From contig NZ_REGA01000019.1 in NCBI RefSeq assembly GCF_003841505.1, positions 1 through 64,000 of the forward strand: a stretch of DNA of 64,000 nucleotides, given 5' to 3'. The stretch comes from Natrarchaeobius chitinivorans. GTDB taxonomy: Archaea; Halobacteriota; Halobacteria; Halobacteriales; Natrialbaceae. Below, in pieces: positions 7,980 to 16,433 of the stretch. The notes beneath the pieces are model-generated. The model saw nothing but the letters and a program-made list of their open reading frames with translations, made no database searches and had not been told where the DNA came from. How positions within the stretch are numbered: the first letter of the stretch is position 1; every line of letters begins with the position of its first letter. The translations under genes were made by a program, and so were the position numbers.

Positions 7980-8690
7980 GTGAATCTCGAATCGATGACG
8001 GACGAGACCGCACAGGAGTTCTACGGTCGGTGGGCGGATCTCTACGACGTGGTCGCCCGACGGACGCCCGGAATCGCCCGCCTGCGGCGACGAGTCGCGA
8101 CGGCGTGTCGACTCGAGCCGGGCGACACGGTCGTCGAAATGGGGTGTGGGACGGGTGCGAACCTCCCGTACCTCCGCGAGCGTGTCGGCCCGGAGGGGAC
8201 GGTGATCGGAATCGACTTCACGCGGCCGGTTCTCGAGCGGGCGCGGGACGCGACCGCGGCGTACGACAACGTCCACGTCCTGCGGGCCGACGCGACGGAG
8301 CCGCCGTTCGGTGCGACCGTCGACGACGGGGTCGACGAACAGATCGACGCGATTCTCGCGACGTTCGTCGTCGGCATGCTCGAAGAGCCCGAACGCGGTG
8401 TCGACGACTGGTGTGATCTGGTGAAACCGGGAGGACACGTCGTCCTCGCGAATGCCGCGCGAAGCGAGGCGTGGTACGCGCCGCCGGTCAACGCCGCCTT
8501 CAGGGCGATCGTCGTCCTCTCGACGCCGCCCACGGCGAAGCTCCGGTACGAAAACGAGCCACACGTGCGTCTCGACGAGAAGATCGACGCCGCACACACC
8601 CGCCTTCGAGAACGCGCCGTCGCCGTCGCCGACGAGAGCCACGTCTTCGGGGTCGTTCGACTCACGGGCGGTCGGCTCCCCGACGACTAA
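7980..8690 (+). CDS. Class I SAM-dependent methyltransferase
   Basis: The protein carries SAM-binding motif I VVEMGCGTGANLPYL (about residues 51-65) and post-I VIGIDFTRPVLERAR. A motif IV-like region and LVKPGGHVVLANAARSE follow, the layout of UbiE/COQ5-like small-molecule methyltransferases. The substrate is unknown. The GTG at 7980 lies 7 bases after the ThiR-like stop; an ATG at 7995 (MTDETAQEFYGRWADLYD) may be the true start. It probably shares a transcript with the regulator. A 38-bp tandem repeat starts ten bases after the stop. Confidence 0.85.
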   Translation: MNLESMTDETAQEFYGRWADLYDVVARRTPGIARLRRRVATACRLEPGDTVVEMGCGTGANLPYLRERVGPEGTVIGIDFTRPVLERARDATAAYDNVHVLRADATEPPFGATVDDGVDEQIDAILATFVVGMLEEPERGVDDWCDLVKPGGHVVLANAARSEAWYAPPVNAAFRAIVVLSTPPTAKLRYENEPHVRLDEKIDAAHTRLRERAVAVADESHVFGVVRLTGGRLPDD

Positions 8691-8700
8691 CCATATAGTC

Positions 8701-8848
8701 CGCGATCCGATTCGGTACAATCCGCTGTTGGTCCGGTTCGCGATCCGATTCGGTACAATCCGCTGTTGGTCCGGTTCGCGATCCGATTCGGTTCGATCTG
8801 CCGTTGGTCCGGTTCGCGATCAGACTCGGTCCGATCTACCGCGTTCTG
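8701..8848. repeat. 38-bp tandem repeat, nearly four units
   Basis: Units start at 8701, 8739, 8777 and 8815 with an exact 38-bp period; each begins CGCGATCCGATTCGG or a close variant and contains TTGGTCCGGTT. The first two units are identical, while the third and fourth have diverged. The array lies between the methyltransferase and the thioesterase 3' ends. The stop codon and last codons of the thioesterase (minus strand, 8836) fall inside the last unit, so the array has grown into, or out of, that gene end. Confidence 0.9.
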
Positions 8849-9261
8849 TCTCGATCCGCCGTCTCGAGTCCCTCGTATTCGACGATCCGTTCGCGAACGT
8901 CGTCCGGATACGGGGCTGGACGCTCTGTTTCAGGGTCGAGGTTTACCATGACTGTCTCGGCTGTCGAGACGACCTCGCCGTCGACGCGAATCTCGTAGCG
9001 CATCGTACAACTCGAGTCGCCGAGGTCGGAGACCCAGAGTGCGACGACCGGTTCGTCACCGAGCGTGATCGGGTGCCCGTAGGAGATTTCGAGGTTCGCG
9101 ATGACGAACGAGATTTCGTCTTCGGAGAGTTCGAACACCTCGTCGATGTATGCGACCCGTGCGGACTCCAGATAGCTCACGTAGACGGCGTGGTTGACGT
9201 GGTCGTACGGATCGAGGTCGCGGTAGCGGACGGGGACCTCGACGGTAAACTCCTCGCTCAT
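8836..9261 (-). CDS. Acyl-CoA thioesterase, hotdog (4HBT) family
   Basis: The 141-residue protein has the 4HBT pattern VRYRDLDPYDHVNHAVYVSYLE near its N terminus, with the presumed catalytic Asp about residue 17. A single hotdog domain follows. Related proteins hydrolyse acyl-CoA or 4-hydroxybenzoyl-CoA thioesters; the substrate here is unknown. The start at MSEEFTVEVPV is chosen because all upstream in-frame sequence crosses an intergenic inverted-repeat element. The last residues (ETADRDRTR) are encoded within the 38-bp tandem array, so this tail may be a recent change. Confidence 0.87.
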   Translation of the reverse strand: MSEEFTVEVPVRYRDLDPYDHVNHAVYVSYLESARVAYIDEVFELSEDEISFVIANLEISYGHPITLGDEPVVALWVSDLGDSSCTMRYEIRVDGEVVSTAETVMVNLDPETERPAPYPDDVRERIVEYEGLETADRDRTR

Positions 9262-9330
9262 CGTGCCAGTGGACGTCGCTGGGACGGAAGTACACACCGA
9301 TCTGGCCCACCACGCTCGAGTCCCCGGGAG

Positions 9331-9413
9331 TGATACGGTTTGCTGTACGTCGTTACCGAAGACCGCGGGACGGCGCCCGGTCGCTCCGGTACACAGGTAC
9401 AGCAATCCGTACG
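9331..9413. repeat. TGATACGG-family element, copy 1 (alpha core)
   Basis: The left end reads TGATACGGTTTGCTGTACGT and the right end is its imperfect inverted complement (ACAGCAATCCGTACGA). The core contains CGAAGACCGCGG and CGGTCGCTCCGG. The copy at 11441-11523 is about 90% identical but in reverse orientation, which shows that the element has a defined core and is not a simple hairpin. Confidence 0.9.
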
Positions 9414-9546
9414 AAACGGGAGACTCGATCGTCCGACGTCGGTTACCGTCGTCGATCGATCGGGGTGGCGTCGGCCACCCGTTACCGTTCCTGACGTTCA
9501 CACACGTCAGTGTATCCACGTGTTTGTATATCGGCGCGGATCTCGG

Positions 9547-9567
9547 GACAAGTAATTTTAACTTGTC
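9547..9567 (+). promoter_or_regulatory. GACAAGT-N7-ACTTGTC dyad over the permease promoter
   Basis: A perfect 7-bp inverted repeat, GACAAGT at 9547-9553 and ACTTGTC at 9561-9567, encloses the AT-rich core AATTTTA. It lies 27 bp before the permease ATG. Overlap with the likely TATA/start region fits a repressor operator, perhaps purine-responsive; the regulator is unknown. Confidence 0.55.
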
Positions 9568-9593
9568 GCTGTTTCTATGCTCGAACGTCCAAC

Positions 9594-11042
9594 ATGGGGG
9601 CTTCAGATACGCTGGCGGAGTACTTCGACTTCGACGAGTATGGGACCGACTATCGAACCGAGACCATCGCGGGGGTGACCACGTTTCTGGCCATGGCGTA
9701 CATCATCGTCGTCAATCCGGCGATCCTCGCTCCGGCCATCTTCGGGCAACCGCCGGGGGAACTCGAGCCCGGTTCGACGACTACCATCGGCGGGGAGCTA
9801 TACACGCTCCAGCAAGTCGAGCAGATGCTCGCAGTCGTCACGATCCTCGCGTCGATCGTCGCGATCGCGGTGATGGCGCTGTACGCGAAGCGACCGTTCG
9901 GACTCGCCCCAGGGATGGGACTGAACGCCTTCTTTACGTTCACCGTCGTGCTCATTCTCGGCGTTCCGTGGCAGATGGCGCTCGCGGCCGTGTTCGTGGA
10001 GGGGATTATCTTCATCCTGTTGACCGCCGTCGGTGCGCGAAAGTACATTATCGAACTGTTCCCGGAGCCGGTGAAGTTCGCGGTCGGGGCCGGTATCGGT
10101 GTCTTCTTGCTCTTCTTGGGGCTTCAGGAGATGCAACTCGTGGTCGCGTACGATTCGACGCTCGTGACGCTCGGAAACGTCCTCGAGAGTCCGGTCGCAG
10201 CGTTCTCGCTCGCGGGGCTCGTGTTCACGCTGTTGCTCTACGCGCGCGGGGTTCGCGGCTCGATCGTGCTCGGTATCGTGACGACCGCGGTCGCGGCGTG
10301 GGTCGTGACGCTTTCCGGGTTCACCGAACCTGGAACCATCACTCCAGCCGGAGGGGTGGGAGGTGCTCACTACGACTTCACGCCGCTTTTCTGGGGCTTC
10401 GTCGAGGGCCTCGGATTGATCGCCGAAGAGCCGTTTATCTTCCTGCTGGTCGTGTTCACGTTCTTCTTCGTCGACTTCTTCGACACCGCGGGGACGCTGA
10501 TCGGCGTCTCCCAGATCGCCGGGTTCCTCGACGAACGGGGTGACCTGCCGGCGGTCGAGAAACCGCTGATGGCCGACGCGGTGGGCACCACGTTCGGGGC
10601 GATGATCGGCACCTCGACGGTAACCACGTACATCGAGTCGTCGACCGGCGTCGAAGAGGGTGGGCGAACCGGATTCACCGCGCTCGTCGTCGGCATCTGT
10701 TTCGTACTGGCACTTTTGCTCGTTCCGCTCATTGCCGCTATTCCGACCTACGCGTCCTACCTCGCGCTGGTCGTCGTCGGGATCATCATGCTCCAGGGCG
10801 TCGCAGACATCGACTGGCAGGATCCCGCCTGGGCGATCGCCGGCGGTCTGACGATCACGATCATGCCGCTGACCGCGTCGATCGCAAACGGTCTGGCCGC
10901 GGGTATCATGAGTTACCCGCTCGTGAAGGCCGCGATGGGCGAACGCCGCGATGTCTCGCTCGGCCAGTGGGTTCTGGCGATCGTGTTCGTCCTCTACTTC
11001 GTCGTCTACTTCGCGGTCGAAGCCGGCCAGATCACCGTCTAA
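9594..11042 (+). CDS. NCS2-family purine permease, AzgA-like
   Basis: The 482-residue membrane protein opens with FDFDEYGTDYRTETIAGVTT followed by FLAMAYIIVVNPAIL, the standard start of AzgA-like hypoxanthine/adenine/guanine permeases. GLAPGMGLNAFFTFTVV and FVDFFDTAGTLIGVSQ are family motifs. About 12-14 hydrophobic segments are visible. It likely imports purine bases across the cell membrane by ion symport. The ATG at 9594 matches the conserved N terminus. The stop codon TAA is the first triplet of a gamma-type inverted-repeat element. Confidence 0.92.
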   Translation: MGASDTLAEYFDFDEYGTDYRTETIAGVTTFLAMAYIIVVNPAILAPAIFGQPPGELEPGSTTTIGGELYTLQQVEQMLAVVTILASIVAIAVMALYAKRPFGLAPGMGLNAFFTFTVVLILGVPWQMALAAVFVEGIIFILLTAVGARKYIIELFPEPVKFAVGAGIGVFLLFLGLQEMQLVVAYDSTLVTLGNVLESPVAAFSLAGLVFTLLLYARGVRGSIVLGIVTTAVAAWVVTLSGFTEPGTITPAGGVGGAHYDFTPLFWGFVEGLGLIAEEPFIFLLVVFTFFFVDFFDTAGTLIGVSQIAGFLDERGDLPAVEKPLMADAVGTTFGAMIGTSTVTTYIESSTGVEEGGRTGFTALVVGICFVLALLLVPLIAAIPTYASYLALVVVGIIMLQGVADIDWQDPAWAIAGGLTITIMPLTASIANGLAAGIMSYPLVKAAMGERRDVSLGQWVLAIVFVLYFVVYFAVEAGQITV

Positions 11043-11123
11043 AACGGTCTGTTATGAGTCTTTGCCGGTCGATCGCCCACCGTTTTGCGACCGACCGGCA
11101 ATCAGTCATCGCAACCCGTCCGA
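11040..11123. repeat. TGATACGG-family element, gamma core
   Basis: It aligns without gaps to the family terminus (TAAAACGGTCTGTTATGAGT). The centre is a hairpin with a perfect 10-bp stem, TTGCCGGTCG at 11062 and CGACCGGCAA ending 11101, around a GATCGCCCACCGTTTTGCGA-type core. The same core recurs at 59938-60022. Its first three bases are the permease stop codon TAA. Confidence 0.75.
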
Positions 11124-11197
11124 CCGGTTCGCGTCGTTTCCGGCAAGCACCGCGTTCTACCAGTGGGCTCTTACATCTCAGTCGTCAACACTGACCA

Positions 11198-11443
11198 ATG
11201 ACAGACATCACGATGTACGACCTCCCCGGCTGTCCGTACTGTGCGAAAGTGCGGTCGAAACTCGAGGAACTCGACCTCGAGTACGACGTGATCGAGGTCC
11301 CCCGGTCACACGCGGACCGGACGGAAGTCGAACGCGTCAGCGGTCAGACGGGCGTCCCCGTCATTACGGACGAGGCAAACGACGTCGAGGGAATGCACGA
11401 GAGCGACGATATCGTCCAGTATCTGGAGGAAACGTACGCCTGA
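11198..11443 (+). CDS. Glutaredoxin-like thiol-disulfide protein
   Basis: The 81-residue protein has the glutaredoxin active site GCPYC (Cys12, Cys15), the cis-proline loop TGVPVI (about 51-56), and a C-terminal GMHESDDIVQYLEETYA segment. It should catalyse dithiol redox exchange in the cytoplasm; halophiles use gamma-glutamylcysteine rather than glutathione, so the partner thiol is likely that or a protein. The length is typical. The stop codon TGA is the outermost triplet of the inverted-repeat element that follows. Confidence 0.93.
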   Translation: MTDITMYDLPGCPYCAKVRSKLEELDLEYDVIEVPRSHADRTEVERVSGQTGVPVITDEANDVEGMHESDDIVQYLEETYA

Positions 11444-11525
11444 TACGGATTGCTGTACCTGTGTACCGGAGTGACCGGGCCCCGTCCCGCGGTCTTCGGT
11501 ACTGACGTACAGTAAACCGTATGAG
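11441..11525. repeat. TGATACGG-family element, alpha core, reversed
   Basis: It starts TGATACGGATTGCTGTACCT and ends ACAGTAAACCGTATGA. Read in reverse complement it matches the 9331 copy nearly base for base, including the CCGGAG...CGGGCCCCGTCCCGCGG core. Its first triplet is the glutaredoxin stop codon. Confidence 0.9.
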
Positions 11526-11564
11526 ACGAATTGCTGGCCCGGCGCAATCGCAGACGTATCACGG

Positions 11565-11595
11565 TTTTCCGGTACTGACGGACAGCGGACCGGCT
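11565..11595. repeat. Half copy of TGATACGG-family element
   Basis: The stretch TTTCCGGTACTGACGGACAG followed by CGGACCGG repeats the right half of the adjacent complete copy. It lies in the 246-bp spacer between glutaredoxin and the minus-strand regulator. The remaining spacer (to 11689) shows nothing recognisable. Confidence 0.5.
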
Positions 11596-11689
11596 GCGTT
11601 TCTGGTCGGTATTGAGACGGCGCGACACCGACGCGGTGTGTTCGGTAGCGTGAGCGCTCGAGAACTCGGCCGACGGTCGAAAACGGCTA

Positions 11690-12661
11690 TCACGCAGCTT
11701 CTTCTTGCTCTGCGCGCTCCCGGATGACGTCTCGGAGGTCGTCGGCGTCGCGAAACTGCGCTAACTCGTCGCGTTCGACGAGCGCGGTGCCGTCGACGGC
11801 GTCGCGTTTGGCGCGGTCGACGACGTACACGGACTGGGTCCGCGTGACGCGACTGATCGAACTCATGATCCGGGCACGTTTCTCCGCCGTCTTGGTGAAC
11901 TCGGAGTGGCCGGTGAGGACGACCTCTTCGTCGACGTCCTCCTCGTCTCGACTGACGGCCTTGAACGGCGACCTGACTGTCGGATGGACCCGGTAACCGG
12001 CCTGCGTGAGGACCGTGACCACCCGCTCGTCGTCCGGATCCGCTTTCGGATCGTCCGGCGTCGACTCCGTTTCGTGAACATCGTCGGCCCCCTCGAGGAC
12101 GTCGACGGGACTGGTCAGCGGCGCGTCGAACAGTTCCTGCAGCGCCATCGCGACCTCGACGGAGGCGTTCATTCCGTCTTCGTACTTGGAGACGGTGCGC
12201 CGGGAGACGCCGAGTTCGTTCGCGAGTCTGCCGAGACTCCAGTCGCGGTCCTCGCGTTCGTCCGCGAGGAGGTCGCCGTCGATGTTGACGTACAGGCCAC
12301 CGGGCGCAGCGTAGATCAGCGGCGGGACGCCCTCGATGAACAGGTTGTACGCGGTATCCGGACTGAAGACGGGAACGCCGTGGCGGAAGTAGACGACGTC
12401 CGGTTTGAGGTCTTCGTCACGGCTTCGCAACCCGATGACCAGCGGCGTCGCCTGGAGATAGGTACCGAGCCGGCGCATCTCGTGGCCGGTTTCCTCGTTG
12501 AACGCGTCGATGTTTCCGAGGATCTTCACCAGGATCAGGTCCTCTCCACGGCGCGCTGCGACGTCGAAACTCTTCGGTCGGATCGCACACCGGTCGCTCA
12601 CCACGAATCCTGCATCCTCTAGCATCGCGGTGACGTTTCCGACCAGTGCGGAACGGGACAT
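11690..12661 (-). CDS. Archaeal HTH-type regulator with nuclease-like N domain
   Basis: The 323-residue protein matches the conserved archaeal family COG1395. Its N-terminal segment ([19 protein letters not shown]) looks like a restriction-endonuclease-type fold. A Cro/C1 HTH follows at about residues 141-165 ([20 protein letters not shown]), then a C-terminal domain with a second similar fold. The family is annotated as putative transcriptional regulators and no target is established. An acidic linker (about 193-217) separates the halves. It stands alone and divergent from tiaS, and the start codon lies close to its promoter. Confidence 0.88.
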   Translation of the reverse strand: MSRSALVGNVTAMLEDAGFVVSDRCAIRPKSFDVAARRGEDLILVKILGNIDAFNEETGHEMRRLGTYLQATPLVIGLRSRDEDLKPDVVYFRHGVPVFSPDTAYNLFIEGVPPLIYAAPGGLYVNIDGDLLADEREDRDWSLGRLANELGVSRRTVSKYEDGMNASVEVAMALQELFDAPLTSPVDVLEGADDVHETESTPDDPKADPDDERVVTVLTQAGYRVHPTVRSPFKAVSRDEEDVDEEVVLTGHSEFTKTAEKRARIMSSISRVTRTQSVYVVDRAKRDAVDGTALVERDELAQFRDADDLRDVIRERAEQEEAA

Positions 12662-12739
12662 ACAGTAATGTAAGCGATTCCCCCTACAAGAGTGTTGCCC
12701 CGGATACCCGGAAGCTGTGTCGCAATTTCGGATTTAGGT

Positions 12740-12760
12740 GGACGCTACGCTTATATACTG
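12740..12760 (+). promoter_or_regulatory. TATA-like element before tiaS
   Basis: ACGCTTATATACTGG is a good haloarchaeal TATA box. It would start transcription near 12775-12780 and leave a leader of about 65 bases before the tiaS ATG. Confidence 0.5.
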
Positions 12761-12843
12761 GTTCTGTTCGACCGGCACATCGGGAGCGACTCGAGTCGGC
12801 TCGTGGCGAAAGGTGTTACGTCTTCGCGCCCCTACCGCCGACG

Positions 12844-14235
12844 ATGACCGTCGTCGGCCTGGACGATACGGATTCCCGCGAGTACGGGATGTGTACGACC
12901 TACGTCGCCTCCCGAATCGCTGAGGAGCTGTGCGGCGAGCGGACGAGTTCCGATTCCGCGGGCAACACTGCCTCGATCTCGAGAACGCTGCTCGTCAGGC
13001 TCAACCCCGCCGTCGAGTACAAGACTCGAGGGAACGCTGCCCTCGCGATTCACACCGATTGTGATCCCGACCGGGCGTTCGAGATTGCCCGCGGGCACCT
13101 CGAGTCGCTCGCCGAAGTCGGGGACGACCGGACGAACCCCGGACTCGTCGTCGCCGACCACCCCGCCGGGGGAGATGGCCTCGCGGCGGAGACGATCCCC
13201 GAGGAAATCGGTCGGTTCGCTCGCCGGGCGATCCGCGATCACCTCGAGATCGGGGAGGCGACGGAACTGATCGAGCGCCACGGCTACCGGTCCTGGTCCG
13301 ACGGCGACGGCCGGGGCCTGGTCGGTGCGCTCGCCGCCGTCGGCAGTTGGCGGGAACTCGAGGAGTGGACGTACGAACACATCTCCTACCGGGAGCGAGA
13401 ACGCTGGGGGACGACGCGGGACGTCGACCTCGAGAGCGTCTTCGATGCGGCCGATCGCGGCTATCCGGAGGCGTGGGACACGGTCGATCGGGTCGAAGGA
13501 GAGCCCGTCTGCGTCCCGCACACGCCGGGTCCCATCCTCTACGGTATCCGCGGAGACGGTCTCGAGACCGTGCGTCGGCTCGGCCGAGAGATCGAGAGCG
13601 AACCTGTCGCCTCGAGTCGGCTGTTCGTCACGAACCAGGGAACCGACGCCCACCTCCGGGAGGGAACGATCGCCGACGCTCGCGACGGCCGCGCGTACCG
13701 ACTCGAGGGGCAGGTTGCGACCGAACCCGAAACTCGCCGCGGCGGACACGTCTTCTTCTCGCTGGCTCACCCAGCGACGACGGGCACCGGCGACGGCGAC
13801 GGCGCAGGCACAGACCGAGCGGTCGACACCGACGACGCGTCCAGCGACGGACCACGCCTCGAGTGTGCGGCGTTCGAACCGACCAAGCGGTTTCGCGACC
13901 GCGTTCGCGCGCTCCGGGTCGGGGACCGGATCACGGCCTGCGGTGAGGTGTCGAGCGGAACGCTGAAACTCGAGAAGTTCGCCGTCCGGGACCTCGTGAG
14001 GACCGAGCGGGTCACCCCGACCTGTTCCGGTTGCGACCGGACGATGGAAAGCGCCGGTCGCGATCAGGGCTACCGGTGTCGGGACTGCGAGACGACCGCG
14101 CCGGGAAAGGAAACGGTGCCGATCGAGCGGGAACTCGAGGAGGGGTGGTACGAGGTCCCACCGTGTGCCCGCAGACACATCGCGAAACCGCTCGTTCGCG
14201 GCGGCTTCGACACGAAAACCCACCTCGAGCGGTAG
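12844..14235 (+). CDS. tiaS: tRNA(Ile2) 2-agmatinylcytidine synthetase TiaS
   Basis: The 463-residue enzyme opens MTVVGLDDTDSREYGMCTTY, the TiaS kinase/ATP-binding start. ARTLL-type and RGNAALAIHT motifs follow, then an OB-fold region (RAYRLEGQVATEPETRRGGH onward), and a C-terminal zinc ribbon (CSGCDRTMESAGRDQGYRCR plus a final Cys). TiaS attaches agmatine to C34 of tRNA-Ile so that it reads AUA. This creates a cellular demand for agmatine, of interest given the agmatinase-type gene at 33-34 kb. An acidic insertion (about residues 317-340) is a halophilic addition. Confidence 0.95.
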   Translation: MTVVGLDDTDSREYGMCTTYVASRIAEELCGERTSSDSAGNTASISRTLLVRLNPAVEYKTRGNAALAIHTDCDPDRAFEIARGHLESLAEVGDDRTNPGLVVADHPAGGDGLAAETIPEEIGRFARRAIRDHLEIGEATELIERHGYRSWSDGDGRGLVGALAAVGSWRELEEWTYEHISYRERERWGTTRDVDLESVFDAADRGYPEAWDTVDRVEGEPVCVPHTPGPILYGIRGDGLETVRRLGREIESEPVASSRLFVTNQGTDAHLREGTIADARDGRAYRLEGQVATEPETRRGGHVFFSLAHPATTGTGDGDGAGTDRAVDTDDASSDGPRLECAAFEPTKRFRDRVRALRVGDRITACGEVSSGTLKLEKFAVRDLVRTERVTPTCSGCDRTMESAGRDQGYRCRDCETTAPGKETVPIERELEEGWYEVPPCARRHIAKPLVRGGFDTKTHLER

Positions 14236-14267
14236 GTAGTGGGATGACTCCAGTCGCGGCTTCTCGC

Positions 14268-15608
14268 TCAGCGTCGAACCCGAACTGGGACCGGGCCGTC
14301 GGGACGGGACGTCAGCGCGGGGGTCGGCGTCAGTTCCGTCTCCGGAACGGATTCGATTCGGACCGATCGCAGGATCCGCGCGAGACAGAGCCGAAGCTCG
14401 AGCAGGGCGAACCGCCGGCCGATACACTGTCGCGGGCCGCCGCCGAACGGGAAGTAGGCGTACTCCGGCAGCGACTCGCGCATCTCCGGCGTCCACCGGC
14501 CGGGTCGAAACTCGAGAGGGTCGTCGTAGTACCGGTCGTTCCGGTGAACCGCCCACTGCGAGAGGCAGACGCGGGTTCCCTCCGAAATTTCGTATCCCGC
14601 GACGGTGTCGGTCGTCGCGGTCTCTCGATAGAGCATGTACGTCGGCGGATACAGCCGGAGCGCTTCGCGGATCGCCCGGTCAGTGTGTGGAAGCTCCGTC
14701 CGTGGGGTGAGTTCCGCTGGCGCTCGGACCTCCTCGAGCACGCGTTCGCGTTCGTCGGGGTGGGACGCAAGCAATCCGAGAGTGTACGTCAGCGCGATCG
14801 CGGTCGTCTCGTGGCCGGCGAGCAACATGGTGACGAGGTGGTCCCGGATCTCCGCGTCCGAAAGCGCGCCCGACTCGCCAGCCGTGAGCAGCGCCGAGCA
14901 CAGATCGGGTCGGTCATCGGCGTCGGTCTCGCCCCCGGACTCCCGTCGGCGTCGGAGTATCGCCTCGATGACGTCGTCGAGGTCGTCGGTCGCCCGCCGA
15001 TATCGACGGTTCGCCGGAGTGGGTACCCACAGCGGGATCTCCATCGGGACTCTCGAGGGTTCGAACCGACTCGTGATCGCGTCCGCGGCGTCGGCGATCG
15101 CGTCGGTCTCCTCGACGTCCTCGACGCCGAACATCGTCGTCGCGACGATCGACAGCGTGAGTCGGGTCGCCGCCTCGTGAACGTCGATTCGGTGGCCGTC
15201 CTCCCAGCGCTCGAGTTCGTCGCCGGTTCGGTCCAGCATCTCCTCGCCGTACTCGAGCAATCGACCCGGATAGAACGCGGGCTGGACGTGCTCACGACCC
15301 CGTTCCCAGATCTCGCCGCGGGCGGTGAGCAACCCCTCCCCGAGCAGGTCCCCCAGTAGATCGAGTTCGCGGGGATCCTTCCGGTACCGGTCCGACTCGG
15401 CGGCCAGTACCCGTTCGACCAGCTCTGCGTCCGTATAACAGACGAACGAGAGACCGGGAATCGAGACTCGGAACACGGGACCGTACTCCGCCGGCGCACG
15501 CTCGAGAAACCGGAACGGGTCCCGTCCGACCTCGAGTGCGCTTCCCAGCAGCGGCAGTCGGTCGGCGGTTGGGATCGTTTCGCTCATATGAGTTCGTTTC
15601 TCCACCAT
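14268..15608 (-). CDS. Cytochrome P450
   Basis: This is a soluble-type P450 of about 440 residues. Visible motifs are the oxygen-activation I-helix LLAGHETTAIALTY, the ExxR of EALRLYPP, and the heme loop FPFGGGPRQCIGRRFALLEL with the Cys thiolate ligand. No membrane anchor is present. The reaction is presumably monooxygenation of an unknown substrate. The start may be ATG at 15587 (MSETIPTADRLPLLG) rather than 15608. It diverges from an HTH-10 regulator across a short promoter region, so the two may be functionally linked. No ferredoxin partner is adjacent. Confidence 0.95.
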   Translation of the reverse strand: MVEKRTHMSETIPTADRLPLLGSALEVGRDPFRFLERAPAEYGPVFRVSIPGLSFVCYTDAELVERVLAAESDRYRKDPRELDLLGDLLGEGLLTARGEIWERGREHVQPAFYPGRLLEYGEEMLDRTGDELERWEDGHRIDVHEAATRLTLSIVATTMFGVEDVEETDAIADAADAITSRFEPSRVPMEIPLWVPTPANRRYRRATDDLDDVIEAILRRRRESGGETDADDRPDLCSALLTAGESGALSDAEIRDHLVTMLLAGHETTAIALTYTLGLLASHPDERERVLEEVRAPAELTPRTELPHTDRAIREALRLYPPTYMLYRETATTDTVAGYEISEGTRVCLSQWAVHRNDRYYDDPLEFRPGRWTPEMRESLPEYAYFPFGGGPRQCIGRRFALLELRLCLARILRSVRIESVPETELTPTPALTSRPDGPVPVRVRR

Positions 15609-15635
15609 CCGGGTGATCGTGGTGCCGGTTCTAAC

Positions 15636-15652
15636 CGGGTATTTATAAGTAG
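15636..15652 (+). promoter_or_regulatory. TATA box for the HTH-10 regulator
   Basis: GGGTATTTATAAGTAG is a strong TATA element 25-30 bp before 15667. This places the transcript start just ahead of the ATG at 15675 and rules out the upstream in-frame ATG at 15588 as the start. Confidence 0.65.
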
Positions 15653-15674
15653 AGCCGGAGAAATCGGGACGAGA

Positions 15675-16433
15675 ATGGAGTTCGTCCGTGCTCGGATCGG
15701 GCCGCTGTCGTTCGGAACTGCGGATTCAGATGGGAGAGCGGCCGTCGACGAGCGGGTTTCCGGGGACAGTGCGAGAGAACGATCCGGGAAGTACGCGACG
15801 CCGATCGCCGCTCTCGCAGGCAGCGACGAGATCGGATCGGTCCGCCTGCTGGCCGGCGGCGTCGCCGACACCGATACGCCGACGTACACGCTCTCGATCG
15901 AGGGAGGAGAACCTGCGGTTCGACCGATCCTCGAGTCCGACCCCGACGTGTTGTCGTGGGAGATCTCGAGCGCCGAATCCGGGTTCGTCTACGCGTACGT
16001 CCGGTTTCGGGCCCCGCCGGGAGTTGGCGTGCTCCGCGAACAGTTCACGCAGGACAGTCTTGTCGTCGTGCTCCCTGCGACGTTTCTCCCCGACAGCGTC
16101 GAACTCACCGTCGTCGGGACCCAATCGGATCTCTCGCGGGCATTCGAGACGCTCCCCCCGTTTCTCGAGGTGTCGGTGCTCGAAGTCGGCACCTACCGCG
16201 AGGGGCTCTATCGGGGACAGTCGCTGACCGACAGGCAGCGTGAGGTGCTCGAAACCGCTTACGAGCTGGGATACTACGAACGACCGAGCGAGACGAGCCA
16301 CGAGGAGATCGCGTCCGTCCTCGAGTGTGCACCCAGCACGGTCGGTGAACACCTCCGTAAGGCAGAAAAGCGGCTCGTGAGCGAGGTGTTCGAGGGGGAT
16401 CCCTCGGCGAGCGGCAAAGCGAATCCCTACTGA
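15675..16433 (+). CDS. HTH-10 (bacterio-opsin activator type) regulator
   Basis: The 252-residue protein ends with the Bat-type HTH-10 domain: LTDRQREVLETAYELGYYER, then ETSHEEIASVLECAPSTVGE and HLRKAEKRLV. The N-terminal ~180 residues form the usual ligand/beta region of this family. Such proteins are haloarchaeal transcription activators or repressors. It diverges from the P450 gene, which makes that a candidate target. The final codons overlap the convergent nitrilase gene by seven bases. Confidence 0.9.
   Translation: MEFVRARIGPLSFGTADSDGRAAVDERVSGDSARERSGKYATPIAALAGSDEIGSVRLLAGGVADTDTPTYTLSIEGGEPAVRPILESDPDVLSWEISSAESGFVYAYVRFRAPPGVGVLREQFTQDSLVVVLPATFLPDSVELTVVGTQSDLSRAFETLPPFLEVSVLEVGTYREGLYRGQSLTDRQREVLETAYELGYYERPSETSHEEIASVLECAPSTVGEHLRKAEKRLVSEVFEGDPSASGKANPY

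Larger units (their letters stand above)
9262..9593. other. Gene-free divergent spacer, thioesterase to permease
   Basis: No gene is seen in 332 bases. The spacer holds one complete copy of the dispersed inverted-repeat element (9331-9413). A TATA-like GTTTGTATATC lies near 9520-9532, and a GACAAGT dyad overlaps an AT-rich core just before the permease start. Confidence 0.7.
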
